A stretch of 64,000 nucleotides of DNA from Ramazzottius varieornatus (Eukaryota > Tardigrada > Eutardigrada > Parachela > Ramazzottiidae), in the NCBI GenBank assembly GCA_001949185.1, contig BDGG01000004.1, positions 3,939,777 through 4,003,776 on the forward strand, given 5' to 3'. Made by a program: the position numbers and the translations under genes. Shown one piece after another: positions 1 to 9,755 of this stretch (position 1 is the first letter of the stretch; the number at the start of each line of letters is the position of its first letter). The notes beneath the pieces are model-generated. The model searched no databases, had not been told where the DNA came from, and was given only the letters and a program-made list of their open reading frames with translations.

Positions 1-155
1 TGGCAGGAGCTTTCACGTCGGCTAATTCAACTTGCTTAAATAATCAGACAAGCAAAACTTGATGCAAGTTTACAAGTCTTGCTGATGCTGTCGAAAGGCC
101 AATTTATGGGCTGTGAGTGACCTTGACCCGACACTGAATAAACTTCAACAGTGTA

Positions 156-691
156 CTGTAATGCTTCTTGAACTTCGCGTATAGGCGCTTGTTTTAGGCT
201 CAGTTTTTGACTGGCTGTTTCAATCCTGACGTATCAGCACGCCTGATGGCTGTGTAAGGTGACATAGAAGAGCTCGTAGCAGATCGTTTGATCGCTCTGA
301 CTGATACATGCTCGCAATGTTTGGACTGGCGCCCGAAAGAGCTTTCCATACTACCGCAAACTGCTGACTCATACAGCAGTCTGCCAAGCTCAGCCGTGCG
401 TTTCTCTCAGTGCAACTTCCCCAAACTGTTGGCCGTGTTGTCTGTGCGCCGTGCTTGCTGGCACAGAAACGTACGCCATCGCACAACGCTGAACTGATAC
501 AATCACACCAGAGGCAACGGCGGAACGAAAGGGACAGAAATGCTGTACGCCGATCGGCTATAAAGTCTTCGCGAAGCACATCATCATACGCGAAAAGTTG
601 AACCCCGGTTCGAAAATTTTGCTCTAGCAACTCCTTAAGGGGTGTTTCGCGCGTATGATGACGTATTACGCGAAGTTCAAGAGCATTACAG
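156..691. mobile_element. TA-flanked inverted-repeat element (non-autonomous DNA transposon)
   Basis: The left end at 156-181 starts CTGTAATGCTTCTTGAAC and is repeated, inverted and with one base of length difference, at the right end (about 666-691, ending GCATTACAG). The dinucleotide TA stands just outside each end (154-155 and 692-693), as expected of a Tc1/mariner-type target duplication. A second imperfect inverted repeat lies inside the right part (about 580-597 against 643-660, sharing CATCATACGCGAAA). A 166-codon open frame on the minus strand (720-220) covers most of the element, but it resembles no family I know and runs past the right end, so I treat it as chance. A 19-base match to the left end recurs at 48669-48687. 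Seen: ends, flanks and second copy. Inferred: transposon class. Confidence 0.6.
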
Positions 692-1566
692 TATTGTGAA
701 ATAAGATCGGGTCTGTACAATCAGGGAAGTTCCACAGTGCGCCTCTGACAAAGGAACGTTGAACCATTCATCCTACTGCTCGTATTTCCGGTGCATTCGT
801 CTATGAAGCGCACTATATTCGAAGGCGGATAACCCATGTTCCGGATCACCAAGTTCGGTGCCACCATGTTCCGTTAGCTGGGAATATACTGCTTGAGTCT
901 TTGTTCACGTGAGTTTCCAAGGGGTTTGGCGGTTTCCACTTCCCATAACCGACACCAACAGAGGAAAACATCGGTAAAAAAGCTAGCTATCTGGCTTCGA
1001 ACACAACCTGTTCAAAGTTTCGCTCCAGCAAAATACTCATATTCATACTAGCTGCCCGAAAACATTTCTGGCCCCTTTAAAGCGTATTCGGAACCCCAAC
1101 TTCTGTTGTAACTTCCGCAGTGACGTCAACGCGCTAATTGTCGACTATTCAAAAACTCAGATAGGAACCTGATTTAAGTCGTAAAATTTTGAACCTTCGG
1201 ACTTCGTTAGTATTGACAGCCAGTGAAAGTACTGACAACTGCGAAAAGGAGGTCGCAAATTGCTAGCACTTTTACTTCCGGCCAACTCACAAACAAGCAA
1301 GAAAAGCTTCACACATTAATTTTGTTGTACACTGCTCGTACTCTGAAAGCTCTTCAGCAAACTAATCATAATATTTGAAAAGGTCAAAATTTAAAACGTA
1401 TCTAATTAGTACTAACACCGATCTATGAATAAAGTATAACAATGAAGGTCGCTGTGTTCGAGGCCATGAGAAGAAATAAGGAGGAAGCTTTTCACAACGA
1501 AAAATAAATCACTAAAATTTCTACTGACAAACCGGTACGGTACCATCAGGCTCGTGCGGTTATCCA
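692..1566. other. Intergenic stretch, no gene seen
   Basis: Between the element at the left edge and the stop codon of the ALDH4A1-like gene I see only short, interrupted open frames and no recognisable protein, RNA gene or repeat. It should include the 3' untranslated region of the minus-strand dehydrogenase gene. Confidence 0.5.
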
Positions 1567-4500
1567 TCACGCCACCATGTGCTTGTACTTCCAGTCCGCT
1601 AATGGCACAAGTCCCCGCTTCACCGATTGTTCTGACGTCCATCGGAGCAGATAATGGGGACCTCCTGCCTTATCATTGGTTCCTGAATGTCTGGCGCCGC
1701 CAAAGGGCTGCTGGCCCACGACAGCCCCCGTCGACTTGTCGTTGATGTATAAGTTACCAGCTGCGAAGCGCAGCTTCCTTCGCCACATTTCCAAAACGGA
1801 CCTGAAAAACGAACAAAACAGTGAAGATAAATGGGACGTCGGCAGATGAATCGAAGATGATCGTCATATAAAGTGGCGCACGTGTTCGTTGTTAATGGCT
1901 AGAACTATGCGCCACTTGAGAAAACGATCATGTTCGGTTCATTTGCCAAGGACCCAAATTTTCAATATCAAAACTGATAATATAAAAGACCGTACTCGTC
2001 CTTTGCAAAAATAGCTCCGGTAAGGGAGAACGGTGTAGTGGTTTGCACGAGCTTGACAACTCCTTCCATATCGTTCGCTGGGTAAACGTAAATGCTAAGT
2101 ACAGGACCGAAAATTTCTTCCTTCATGATCTTGTCTTTTGCATGTGTCGTCACATCCACGATTGTGGGTTCTATAAAGTATCCTTTCCTGAAACACGAAG
2201 GCAAGAATAGGCTAAAGTTAAGTCTTTATTTTATGGTTGAGCTTGTCTCTACTTACGATTTGTCAGTTTTTCCACCGGCGATAACTTTCAGCTCTTTCGA
2301 GTTATGAGCGTGTTCGATGTAACTCTTCACGCGTTCGAATGACCTTTCGTCGATGACCGCCGACATGAAAGTATCGAATTCTACAGGCTGTAAAAGCAAT
2401 AGATAACAATTACTAGCACATATGGGACGTCGGCTCACGATTTCACCCAGATGGTTATCCCAAGTGGCGCACATTTATATTGTAACTGGCTGAGACCGTG
2501 CGTCGCTCGGTAAAACGATATGGGTTATCCTATTTGCCATCTTCCTACATAATAGACCTGTTTCGTAAGTCACGGTTCGCCTCTGAATAGAATAAAATCT
2601 CATGATTTTATACTGTGTCAGTTTCTGTGCAGAAACCGTTTCGCGGTTTGCTCACTTCCGGTACAGAGTATTGGGATATAAAGCATAAAGGGATATTAGG
2701 CCGCGCGAGTTCAGCAGGGCATCGGAATTCGCGGGGCCTGTCATTTAGCCCTCTACTGGATAAAGCCCGGACTTCTTTCGCTTTTTCTGGCGATAGTTTC
2801 GGGAAGACAATTGTCTCTTCCTAACTTCAATACTAGTTTCGGTCGAAAAAATGATGGATTTCGAGAAGGAACGAGAGCGGAAGTCAAGTGGTGCAATGTG
2901 GGAGAGGCGTGTAGCTCGGATCACTTGACGCGCCAAGTCCAATTCGTTGATTGGCCTGATCACGCTCCACTCCACCAAAATTTAAAAGTTCGACCAAAGT
3001 GGTCAATAGTGCAACCAACTCAGCTTGCACAGAATTTCAAATTCTGCGCAGCGATATTAGGCAAAACATGAGCCGTGGATAACTGCACAGCATAAAACCT
3101 ATACTTATGCCGTGCAAGCCGAAAACATGACTTGCGAAACAGGTCCAATGTCTACAGCCATATTGTATATGTTCCCCTCTGTCCTCTGTTCAAGTATTTC
3201 AAGGCCCAAAGGTGGACTACTTACGCTTCCAAGTTTGATCTTTGAGTGTTGCTCCAAGAGCTGCTTCCTGAATTCCGGCCATATATCATCAGGAACATAG
3301 GCACGGGAACACGCGGAACACTTTTGGCCACTGTACTCGAAGGCTGACCGTATCGTATTGTTGACGGCATGCGGGATGTCCGCCGAGCTGTGTATCAGAT
3401 GGAAGTTCTTTCCACCAGCTTCGCCCACTATCCGCGGGAAGTTCTTATACGTGTTCAGGTTGTCCGCTACCTTCTTCCACAGCCACTGGAAGGTCCTGTG
3501 AGAACAAATATTATTCGAAACAACTCTTTATCGACAGGTGACTAAGTGACATTTACGAGACACTGCCGGTAAAGTTGATTCCTCCAAGATGCGGGGACCG
3601 CGTGACGGCACTGCCGAAGGTTGGTCCATCAGCGGGTAGGAAGTTGATGACTCCGGGCGGAAGTCCAGCTTCTTGGAAGATTTTGAAAACGATATAGTTG
3701 GATAACACAGCAGTATCTGAAGGTTTCCATAAGACCACATTGCCCTGAAGAAGTAAATTATCATCACGGAGAATAACAGGGCGTATATGGAAAACGGATC
3801 TGAGAAAATACGATACCATTAAAGCAGGCGCGGCAGAGAGGTTGCCGCCGATAGCCGTAAAGTTGAAAGGTGGAACGGCAGCCACGAAACCCTAAAATCA
3901 CATACCACAGATCATAGTTCTGATAAGGATGTACAAGTGTACTGTAGATCACCAGCCGGTAACATACCTCAAGTCCACGGTACACCATACTGTTCTTAGC
4001 CGATGTAGTGCTGATAGGTTGATAACGTGTCATCTCCAAGGCAAACTGGACATTCATCCGCAGAAAGTCCGCAAGCTCCGCGGCTGCATCGATTTCGGCC
4101 TGCCAGACAGTTTTGCCCTACAGAAACGTGGAACCATGCATTAAGATGCAGAGAGAGGAAGAGACGACCAGCACCTGCTCAGCGAACGCTAAGTCCGAGC
4201 TTACTTGTCCGAGCATTGTAGCAGCTAACAGGTCCGCACGATACTTGTTGGAAACTAGGTCTGCAGCACGCAGAAAGATCTTCGCTCTTTCTTCTAATGG
4301 CGTAACCTCCCATTCTTTCTGTGCTTCTATGCTGACGGCGATTGCATCTTGGATAATATCCTGCGAACGGAAACCTCCAAAGTTACTTTACAATTCGACA
4401 TCAGGGATAAAATACCACTACTGCGCAACTTCATGTCGCAACTCACCGCACTGGCATGGTAAAACTTGGCGAGCTTGTTACGATGTTCAAAAGGCTAAAA

Positions 4501-5137
4501 TGCAAGACAGTGATTATACGAAAGATGACTTCAGTCACATCGGTCGAATGACAAATTACGATCCAAGAGGACGTTTGCGTACCTTAACTTGGAAACGGAA
4601 ATCTCGGGTTCGCTTTTCCTGATCGCCAACAACAATGGGCACTTCCGTCATCTGAGACTGCAGACGAGCAAGGGAAGCTTGCACACGTTTGCGTTCAGGA
4701 CTGTCTTTGAGATATTCAAACATGGGTTCATTCTCAGCCTTGAAGTGCGTCAGATCAGCGTTAACTTTTGGTGCTTCAGGCGCGATAGCTTCCTTGACTT
4801 CTTCCAATGCCTGCATCAGCCCTATCTGTCGTCTAACTAACCTGCAAGGTACTTCGTCAAACAATTTGTAAAGAAGAGCATTGTGCTGACTGCTGAAAGG
4901 GGGTGAACATCCTAAAAGGCGGACTGCAGTTACCTGTTGGACATCCCCAAGCGCCATGCCGTCTGCTTCTGCGCATCCACTAGCCTCTTTGCAGCTCGCT
5001 TTGCTGCCAACATCATGAGCACGAAGCACCAAAGACAATCTACTCACAAGTGCAGACTTTGAATCAGGAGGAACGAGGAATCTGTAAGCGCGAGATCGAA
5101 AATCAGAACTCAGAACGACCATCAGAACGACCAGCAT
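1567..5137 (-). CDS. ALDH4A1: Delta-1-pyrroline-5-carboxylate dehydrogenase, mitochondrial
   Basis: Oxidises P5C/glutamate semialdehyde to glutamate with NAD+, the second step of mitochondrial proline breakdown. Eleven exons can be read on the minus strand: 5137-4934, 4825-4583, 4494-4447, 4360-4205, 4117-3968, 3892-3817, 3744-3557, 3495-3225, 2387-2257, 2187-1996 and 1801-1567. The chain follows the family from the N-terminal part ([15 protein letters not shown]) through the [12 protein letters not shown] segment, the catalytic glutamate loop GEAGGKNF, the catalytic cysteine loop [14 protein letters not shown] and [11 protein letters not shown] to the closing [21 protein letters not shown]. 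The first exon is arginine-rich and early on free of acidic residues, which suits a mitochondrial presequence, but the exact start is uncertain. The intron 2388-3224 is unusually long (837 bp). It and the last intron each carry a palindromic MITE. Family identity is secure; the presequence is inference. Confidence 0.94.
1832..1956. mobile_element. Palindromic MITE, copy A (in ALDH4A1 last intron)
   Basis: A 125-bp foldback element. It starts TGGGACGTCGGC and ends GCCAAGGACCCA, with inner arms AAGTGGCGCAC and TGCGCCACTTG around a loop of about 27 bases. It fills most of the 194-bp intron 1802-1995. Length and arms match the copy at 13576-13700. Confidence 0.75.
2422..2547. mobile_element. Palindromic MITE, copy B (in ALDH4A1 long intron)
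   Basis: Same family as copy A. It has the outer GGGACGTCGGC start, inner left arm CAAGTGGCGCAC, decayed inner right arm GTGCGTCGCTCGG, then ACGAT and CTATTTGCCA near the right end. The decayed arm suggests an older insertion. Confidence 0.65.
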
Positions 5138-5889
5138 TCAGTCAGATCTGTTATCAGAAGTTCTCGCTCAATCAGCTGTGTTTGTGTAAACAATGCTCAT
5201 TCACATGCTAGAAAGTTTAAGAGAAGGTCGGCCAGCCTGGGCGAATTCGGGCTACGGTGTAGACTTGCTGGAAATTCTTAGTTTTTGGCGAATTTGGCGA
5301 ATGAAGGAACAGGTGTCGAGCGCAGGTGTGCATTGCGCATCAGAACATGACGACACGCACCTAAAAACAGCGGTTCTGTCACCGTTTAACTTGATTAGAT
5401 TCACTCGAACGCTGAAAAACTACAAGACTGCTTGGTGGACGAAAATTTGCACTGCGTATTCAACCGGTAAAGAGGCTGAACAAAGTAGTCGAATTGAGCC
5501 AATCGCAGATTTATTCAGGAAATGGAAAATTTCCAGCAACTCTACTACGCTGGAAGATAACGGCGGACCCCGGGCGCTCAGTCTGCTCCGGTCCGGGTCA
5601 CCGGAAGTTGAGATTGTTTTGCATCTTTATATTTTTCTATGCTATGATTCCCGCAGTAGAATCTTCCTTGCCAGTGCCGACTACGTCTGCGGTGGGGCAG
5701 AGTTGTATGGTGGTGCTTAGTGTGATGACCAGATGATCTATTCAGTCTGCTAGAAAGGACAGTGACAACCGACAAGTCGCTTCTATCAGTACCTCAAGAA
5801 CGTCAATCAGCATCGAGTATTCTAATTCTATCTCGCGCAAACCAACCGGAAGTCAAGACGTCTAGTCTGGACCAAAAGGAGTTGGTATC
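5138..5889. promoter_or_regulatory. Divergent promoter region between ALDH4A1 and ZNF830
   Basis: The 752-bp interval separates two start codons facing away from each other, so it must hold both promoters and both 5' untranslated regions. CGGAAGT, an ETS-type core, occurs twice (near 5586 and 5844). I see no TATA box and no further gene. Confidence 0.45.
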
Positions 5890-7200
5890 ATGGCAGCAAA
5901 ACCGCGGGAGCAACTGTCCCAGGTCGACTTAAGACGCTTGATGAAAGAGAAATCAGCCAAGAAGGTCGAGTCACCGTTTGCCAAGTAAGCATTGTACACT
6001 ACGCACCGTGATTCCGCATAGCCTGTATACAGTACTAGTTACGTCCGGTGCCTGTCCTGCTTTGGATTTGGATCACGTTTGCTTTACCCCACGATCGTTG
6101 TTGAACTGTCTAACTTGTCCGTGTTGATTACAGGTACGATCCGGTAACCGGCCTGCTGTCCTGCCTCGCCTGTAAAATTCCGATAAAGAATGAAACCTTG
6201 TGGATGGCTCATGAAAACGGACGACAACATCAACAGGTGACAAGCAAAATTTGGTACTGTTGTTTCGGACTTTTAGTCAAGGTTTCTTCTCAAAAATGAC
6301 AAAATTACGAAAAACGTAGGAGCCGTATACCACCGATTCTTCTCTGATTGCAGGCTGGGCTGAGTGTGAAGTCCAGAAACGCTGCAACAGGACTCAAGCC
6401 ATCTCCCGTGTCGGCCGCGAGCAAACGACCAGCGGACAGAAACCCCGTAAGCCAGTCCCAGCAAGCACCGAAGAAGCCAAAGAACTCAGAACTGCCGCAG
6501 AGGTACTGCGTAAGCTCTGTATTGCTATCACGAAGCCAGTTTTTTTTATATAGACCACATCGTAGGCGGAAGTCCCACAGAAACGCCCTATCCATGTTGG
6601 AATGCTTCGTTTCAAAAACTGTAATTTGGTTTTCGTTTCAGAACCACGGAGGATATATTTACACACGTGAAGCCTCATGATTCCTCTGCGACGAATATTA
6701 CCAAAACGGTGAAGCATGTGATCGCGTCTGCGGTTCCGGACAACGGAGAAGGACAGCAGCAGTTACAGGCCGATGATCAAGACACTTCCTCTATTATCCC
6801 GGAAAATTTCTTCGATAACCCAACCAAGAATATCGCTCAAAAACAGGAACGCGAGAAGAAAGCTCAGGCCGAAGACGAATGGTCCAAATTCCAGAAGAGT
6901 ATCCAGGAAGAAAGCCACAAGTCCGCAGTGATAATCGAAGAGGACGACGAGAAAGCAACGAAGCAGAAAGAGCTGGATCAGATCGACGAACAGATGGCCA
7001 GGTGGGAGAAAATCAAGGCGTTAGAAATACAGAAGGAGGAAGCAGCCAAGAAACTGGCCAGTGGTTCCGCCGCAGCGGAAAAATCTACGGCTGAAAAAAT
7101 CGAAGACGCTTCCAACCAGTCTGACGACAACAGTGACGATGATCTCGACTTTTTAGACTGGCGTAAGAAAAGCATCTTCTCATCATTAAGACCGAAGTAG
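5890..7200 (+). CDS. ZNF830: Zinc finger protein 830, spliceosome-associated
   Basis: A component of catalytic spliceosomes with roles in splicing and genome stability. Four exons: 5890-5984, 6134-6236, 6354-6502 and 6642-7200. The N-terminus carries the family signature LRRLMKEK...ESPFAKYD followed by a single matrin/U1-like C2H2 zinc finger (LSCLACKIPI...LWMAHENGRQH). The C-terminal half has the diagnostic IIPENFFDNP segment, DEWSKFQKSIQEE, and a charged coiled-coil stretch (DQIDEQMARWEKIKALE), and it ends in the short DFLDWRKKS motif where family members have a DWR motif. It is about 300 residues, somewhat shorter than vertebrate forms. The start ATG is the first in the exon and matches the family start. 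It lies tail to tail with the WBP4 gene, another spliceosome protein. Divergent from ALDH4A1, with about 750 bp between starts. Confidence 0.9.
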
Positions 7201-7426
7201 CTCTGATTTTATATTGCTGCGAAATTTCCTTCTGGATTCCAAACTGATATTCAGGGCAGTTATAGGCAGAGTTTGTTACCTGAGCTCGAAAACAATATTG
7301 TGATAGCTGCATGTACAGACCGGACGAGCGCAGTTCTCATGTAGACTTTCTTAATGGTGTTTACGTCAACAAGAAACATATGGAAAGTGCTTTGATCGGA
7401 GAACAGTAAAGATGTCTGAAGGGTAT

Positions 7427-8860
7427 TTATTCATGCCTCCTTCTGATTTGCTTTTTGGTATCTTCGCCCACTTTCCGTTTCCTGAATGTGCACGAGCCTC
7501 CTTCCTCTGCTTGGAGCGAACCAACAGTTTTAGTTTTAAATTCAGTCTTGGTGATTTCTTCATAGGCTTGTTCCGCTGCCACGGTGTGAACGCGCTCGTT
7601 CAGTTCGGAGGCCGCAGATCTTGCAGTTGGTTCGAGGTATACAAAAGGCTGCTCCCTGCAACGATAGATAAAAGTACTAAAATTAAAAATCACACCGAAA
7701 CTGATCAGACGAGGTCAGCGCTACAGATAAACAAAAAAGCAAAGCTCGTAAGCTCTTCGCCAGCGAACTCTCCATATAGTGAAAAACGTACTCATTGTTC
7801 TTCACGGTGTGCCAACCGCCAAGAGTTTCGGGAGTATCGAGTGAGCGAGGCAGTGGCTTTGTCCGCAAAGCCGGAACGGTTTCTCCCTGTAAGCAAAGTA
7901 GCAAACCCAGGTTAAAGAACTGCCACCCTCCCTGTCTCAAAACTCTAAGCTCACTTCTACTACGGCTCCTTGTGCTTCCAGTTGATCGGCCAAAGACAAG
8001 AATCCTTCCGGCGGTGCATCCCACCGGCTTTCTGTGTGGAGATTGGAGGACCATCAGTTTACTGTGCTATACTGCGAACTATCGTCGTGATGAGTATCGT
8101 ACCTGATGTTTCCGAGTTATAGAAGTACGAATAACCGTCTTCGGACTTGGCTTCCTTCCATTTCTTTGAGGCAGCTTCTTTAGCTTTCTTTTTCTGAATT
8201 GTAGTGACCGCGTTCAGGACCCTTTCTTGCCCAAGATCCAGTTTCCTTAACGTCATATCGGAAGGCACGGATGTTGTTGCTACTGCTGGGCCATCCGTTT
8301 TGGACCCTGAGCCGAGGACGGTGGATCTCGAAGATGCAGTCCCGTACTTCCAGGCTATCGACGGGTTTGCGGATAGGTCCTTTGCGTAAGCTGCCATGGC
8401 GGCCTAAGACAAAAAGTTGCTATAATGTCGTGCCCGAGGGTAAAGTTTCGTGGACAAGATACGTTTTGGGCTTCTGTGATATATAGACTCGTTACCACTT
8501 CGATTTTCTCCAGGTCGGTTTGGACAGCAGACTTTGCTCCAGAGTCGGTTTTGCCCTTCTTTGTCGCCTGTTGAAAAGAAAATGAACTCAATGATCTTCC
8601 AGACGTTCTCACGACAAACCGATTAAAATCCTCTATGCTTTTACCAAAGCCACGTACGTCTTTGATGCGCTCACGGACAGCTTCTTTGTGACGAGTTCCT
8701 CTTTCGTGGAAGTCTATACTCTGCAAGCAAGCAAGCAAGCGTATCAGCAGCTGGATGCACTTCGCCGACGAACGCGTAAGCTTACCGCCTTGTTGTCTTG
8801 AAACCAGCACTTGCAGAGATCACAGTACTTCTTGGGAAGTGATTTCCAGTATTCCGTCAT
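7427..8860 (-). CDS. WBP4: WW domain-binding protein 4 (FBP21-like splicing factor)
   Basis: A pre-mRNA splicing factor of the B complex that bridges U1/U2-type proteins through WW domains. The start is at 8860: the first exon (8860-8786) reads MTEYWKSLPKKYCDLCKCW, the matrin-type zinc finger of this family, and continues into SIDFHERGTRHKEAV. Downstream exons encode a charged linker (8397-8105 region), a WW domain split by an intron (KKWKEAKSEDGYSYFYN then SRWDAPPEGF), a tail (GGWHTVK) and QPFVYLEPTARSAASELNER, ending in a basic FRKRKVGEDTKKQIRRR tail as in the human protein. Only one WW domain is visible where vertebrate WBP4 has two. Total length is roughly 350-380 residues. It is convergent with ZNF830 (226 bp between stop codons). 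Confidence 0.88.
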
Positions 8861-9165
8861 CCTGGAAAATTAAGGTTCGTCCGCTGGAGTTCAGTGTCCG
8901 GCTCAATGCCCACGCTATCACTCTGGCCCACGTTAGTCCTTCGGGGTTTGCCTTGCGAGTTCCCCACGTCTGACGACACCCCAATTCGCACAAGAGTCTT
9001 AACACAGTACCCAATTACAAATTCTCCAAAAGCGCACTTGAGTTGAGAAGTTGAGACGGAACCCTGATTCTGTTTGTTTTGTTGCCGCCGATACAGTGTG
9101 AGGCTATTACGTAATGCTCGCAGAGCTTACTAAAAAACCTTGCATGCGACTTGATACCCCATGCT

Positions 9166-9203
9166 ATCCCATGTCAAACCACTTCAGGTGGTCTAACATG
9201 GGA
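9166..9203. repeat. Short inverted repeat (hairpin)
   Basis: ATCCCATGT at 9166-9174 pairs with ACATGGGAT at 9195-9203, and inside it ACCAC pairs with GTGGT around a 5-base loop. Only a short internal bulge breaks the symmetry. It lies about 300 bp from the WBP4 start and 550 bp from the ERCC3 start. Confidence 0.7.
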
Positions 9204-9272
9204 TTTTTGGGCACGAGCTGTCGTTGCGGAGCTGGTTTTGTTCGTAAGGTTGTGTTGGAACCCCTCCGCTGA

Positions 9273-9296
9273 ACTTTGCCCAGTGAAGGGCAAAGT
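9273..9296. repeat. Perfect 9-bp hairpin
   Basis: ACTTTGCCC (9273-9281) and GGGCAAAGT (9288-9296) are exact reverse complements around the loop AGTGAA. It follows the previous hairpin by 69 bp. Confidence 0.7.
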
Positions 9297-9755
9297 ACAA
9301 CATTAGTGGAGATAAGCTTGTGAATGGAATGTGACTGGGGAGAAGCGAAAGTAGGTCACAAAAGAAGGAGATAAGGCTATAGCATTGTATTCTGAATCAC
9401 AGGGAGTAATCCAATGGTTCGGAACTTGGGATACGCGCTGCCATCATCCCAGTTCCCGTTTTCTTCCCTTTTAGCCTCCCTCGGCGGCAACAGTACCCGT
9501 TAGGGTGCCGCCCCGCAAATACAACTTACAATCGCTGAGTTTTAAGGTCAGCTTCTCCAACTTACCGTGAGGGGTGTCAGGGCACTGAGGGGCAGTTTTT
9601 GGAAACGCTCTTCCATTAATTTATGATTGAGCGTTGAACGAGCGATGACATTTTCCCATATCACCATTCAATGGCGTTCATTTCTCCATATGATCAATGT
9701 CGTTGGATCTCGATCTTCAGTTTTCTACCCTGTGATATTGGATGAGACCTGAAAG

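Larger units (their letters stand above)
8861..9755. promoter_or_regulatory. Divergent promoter region WBP4/ERCC3 with two hairpins
   Basis: This 895-bp interval lies between two divergent start codons and contains no convincing open frame. It holds two strong short palindromes (9166-9203 and 9273-9296), listed separately. Both promoters must lie here; no TATA box was recognised. Confidence 0.45.

Noticed and set aside
220-720. 166-codon open frame on the minus strand
   Set aside because: It lies almost wholly inside a TA-flanked inverted-repeat element, includes the element's terminal repeat, is rich in Cys/Arg in a way typical of antisense frames, and resembles no protein I know.
7412-7915. 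Long plus-strand open frame opposite WBP4
   Set aside because: It is the antisense shadow of WBP4 exons on the minus strand, whose protein is recognisable.
8715-8740. GCAA microsatellite near a WBP4 splice acceptor
   Set aside because: Only about four units; it forms part of an ordinary intron end and needs no separate explanation.
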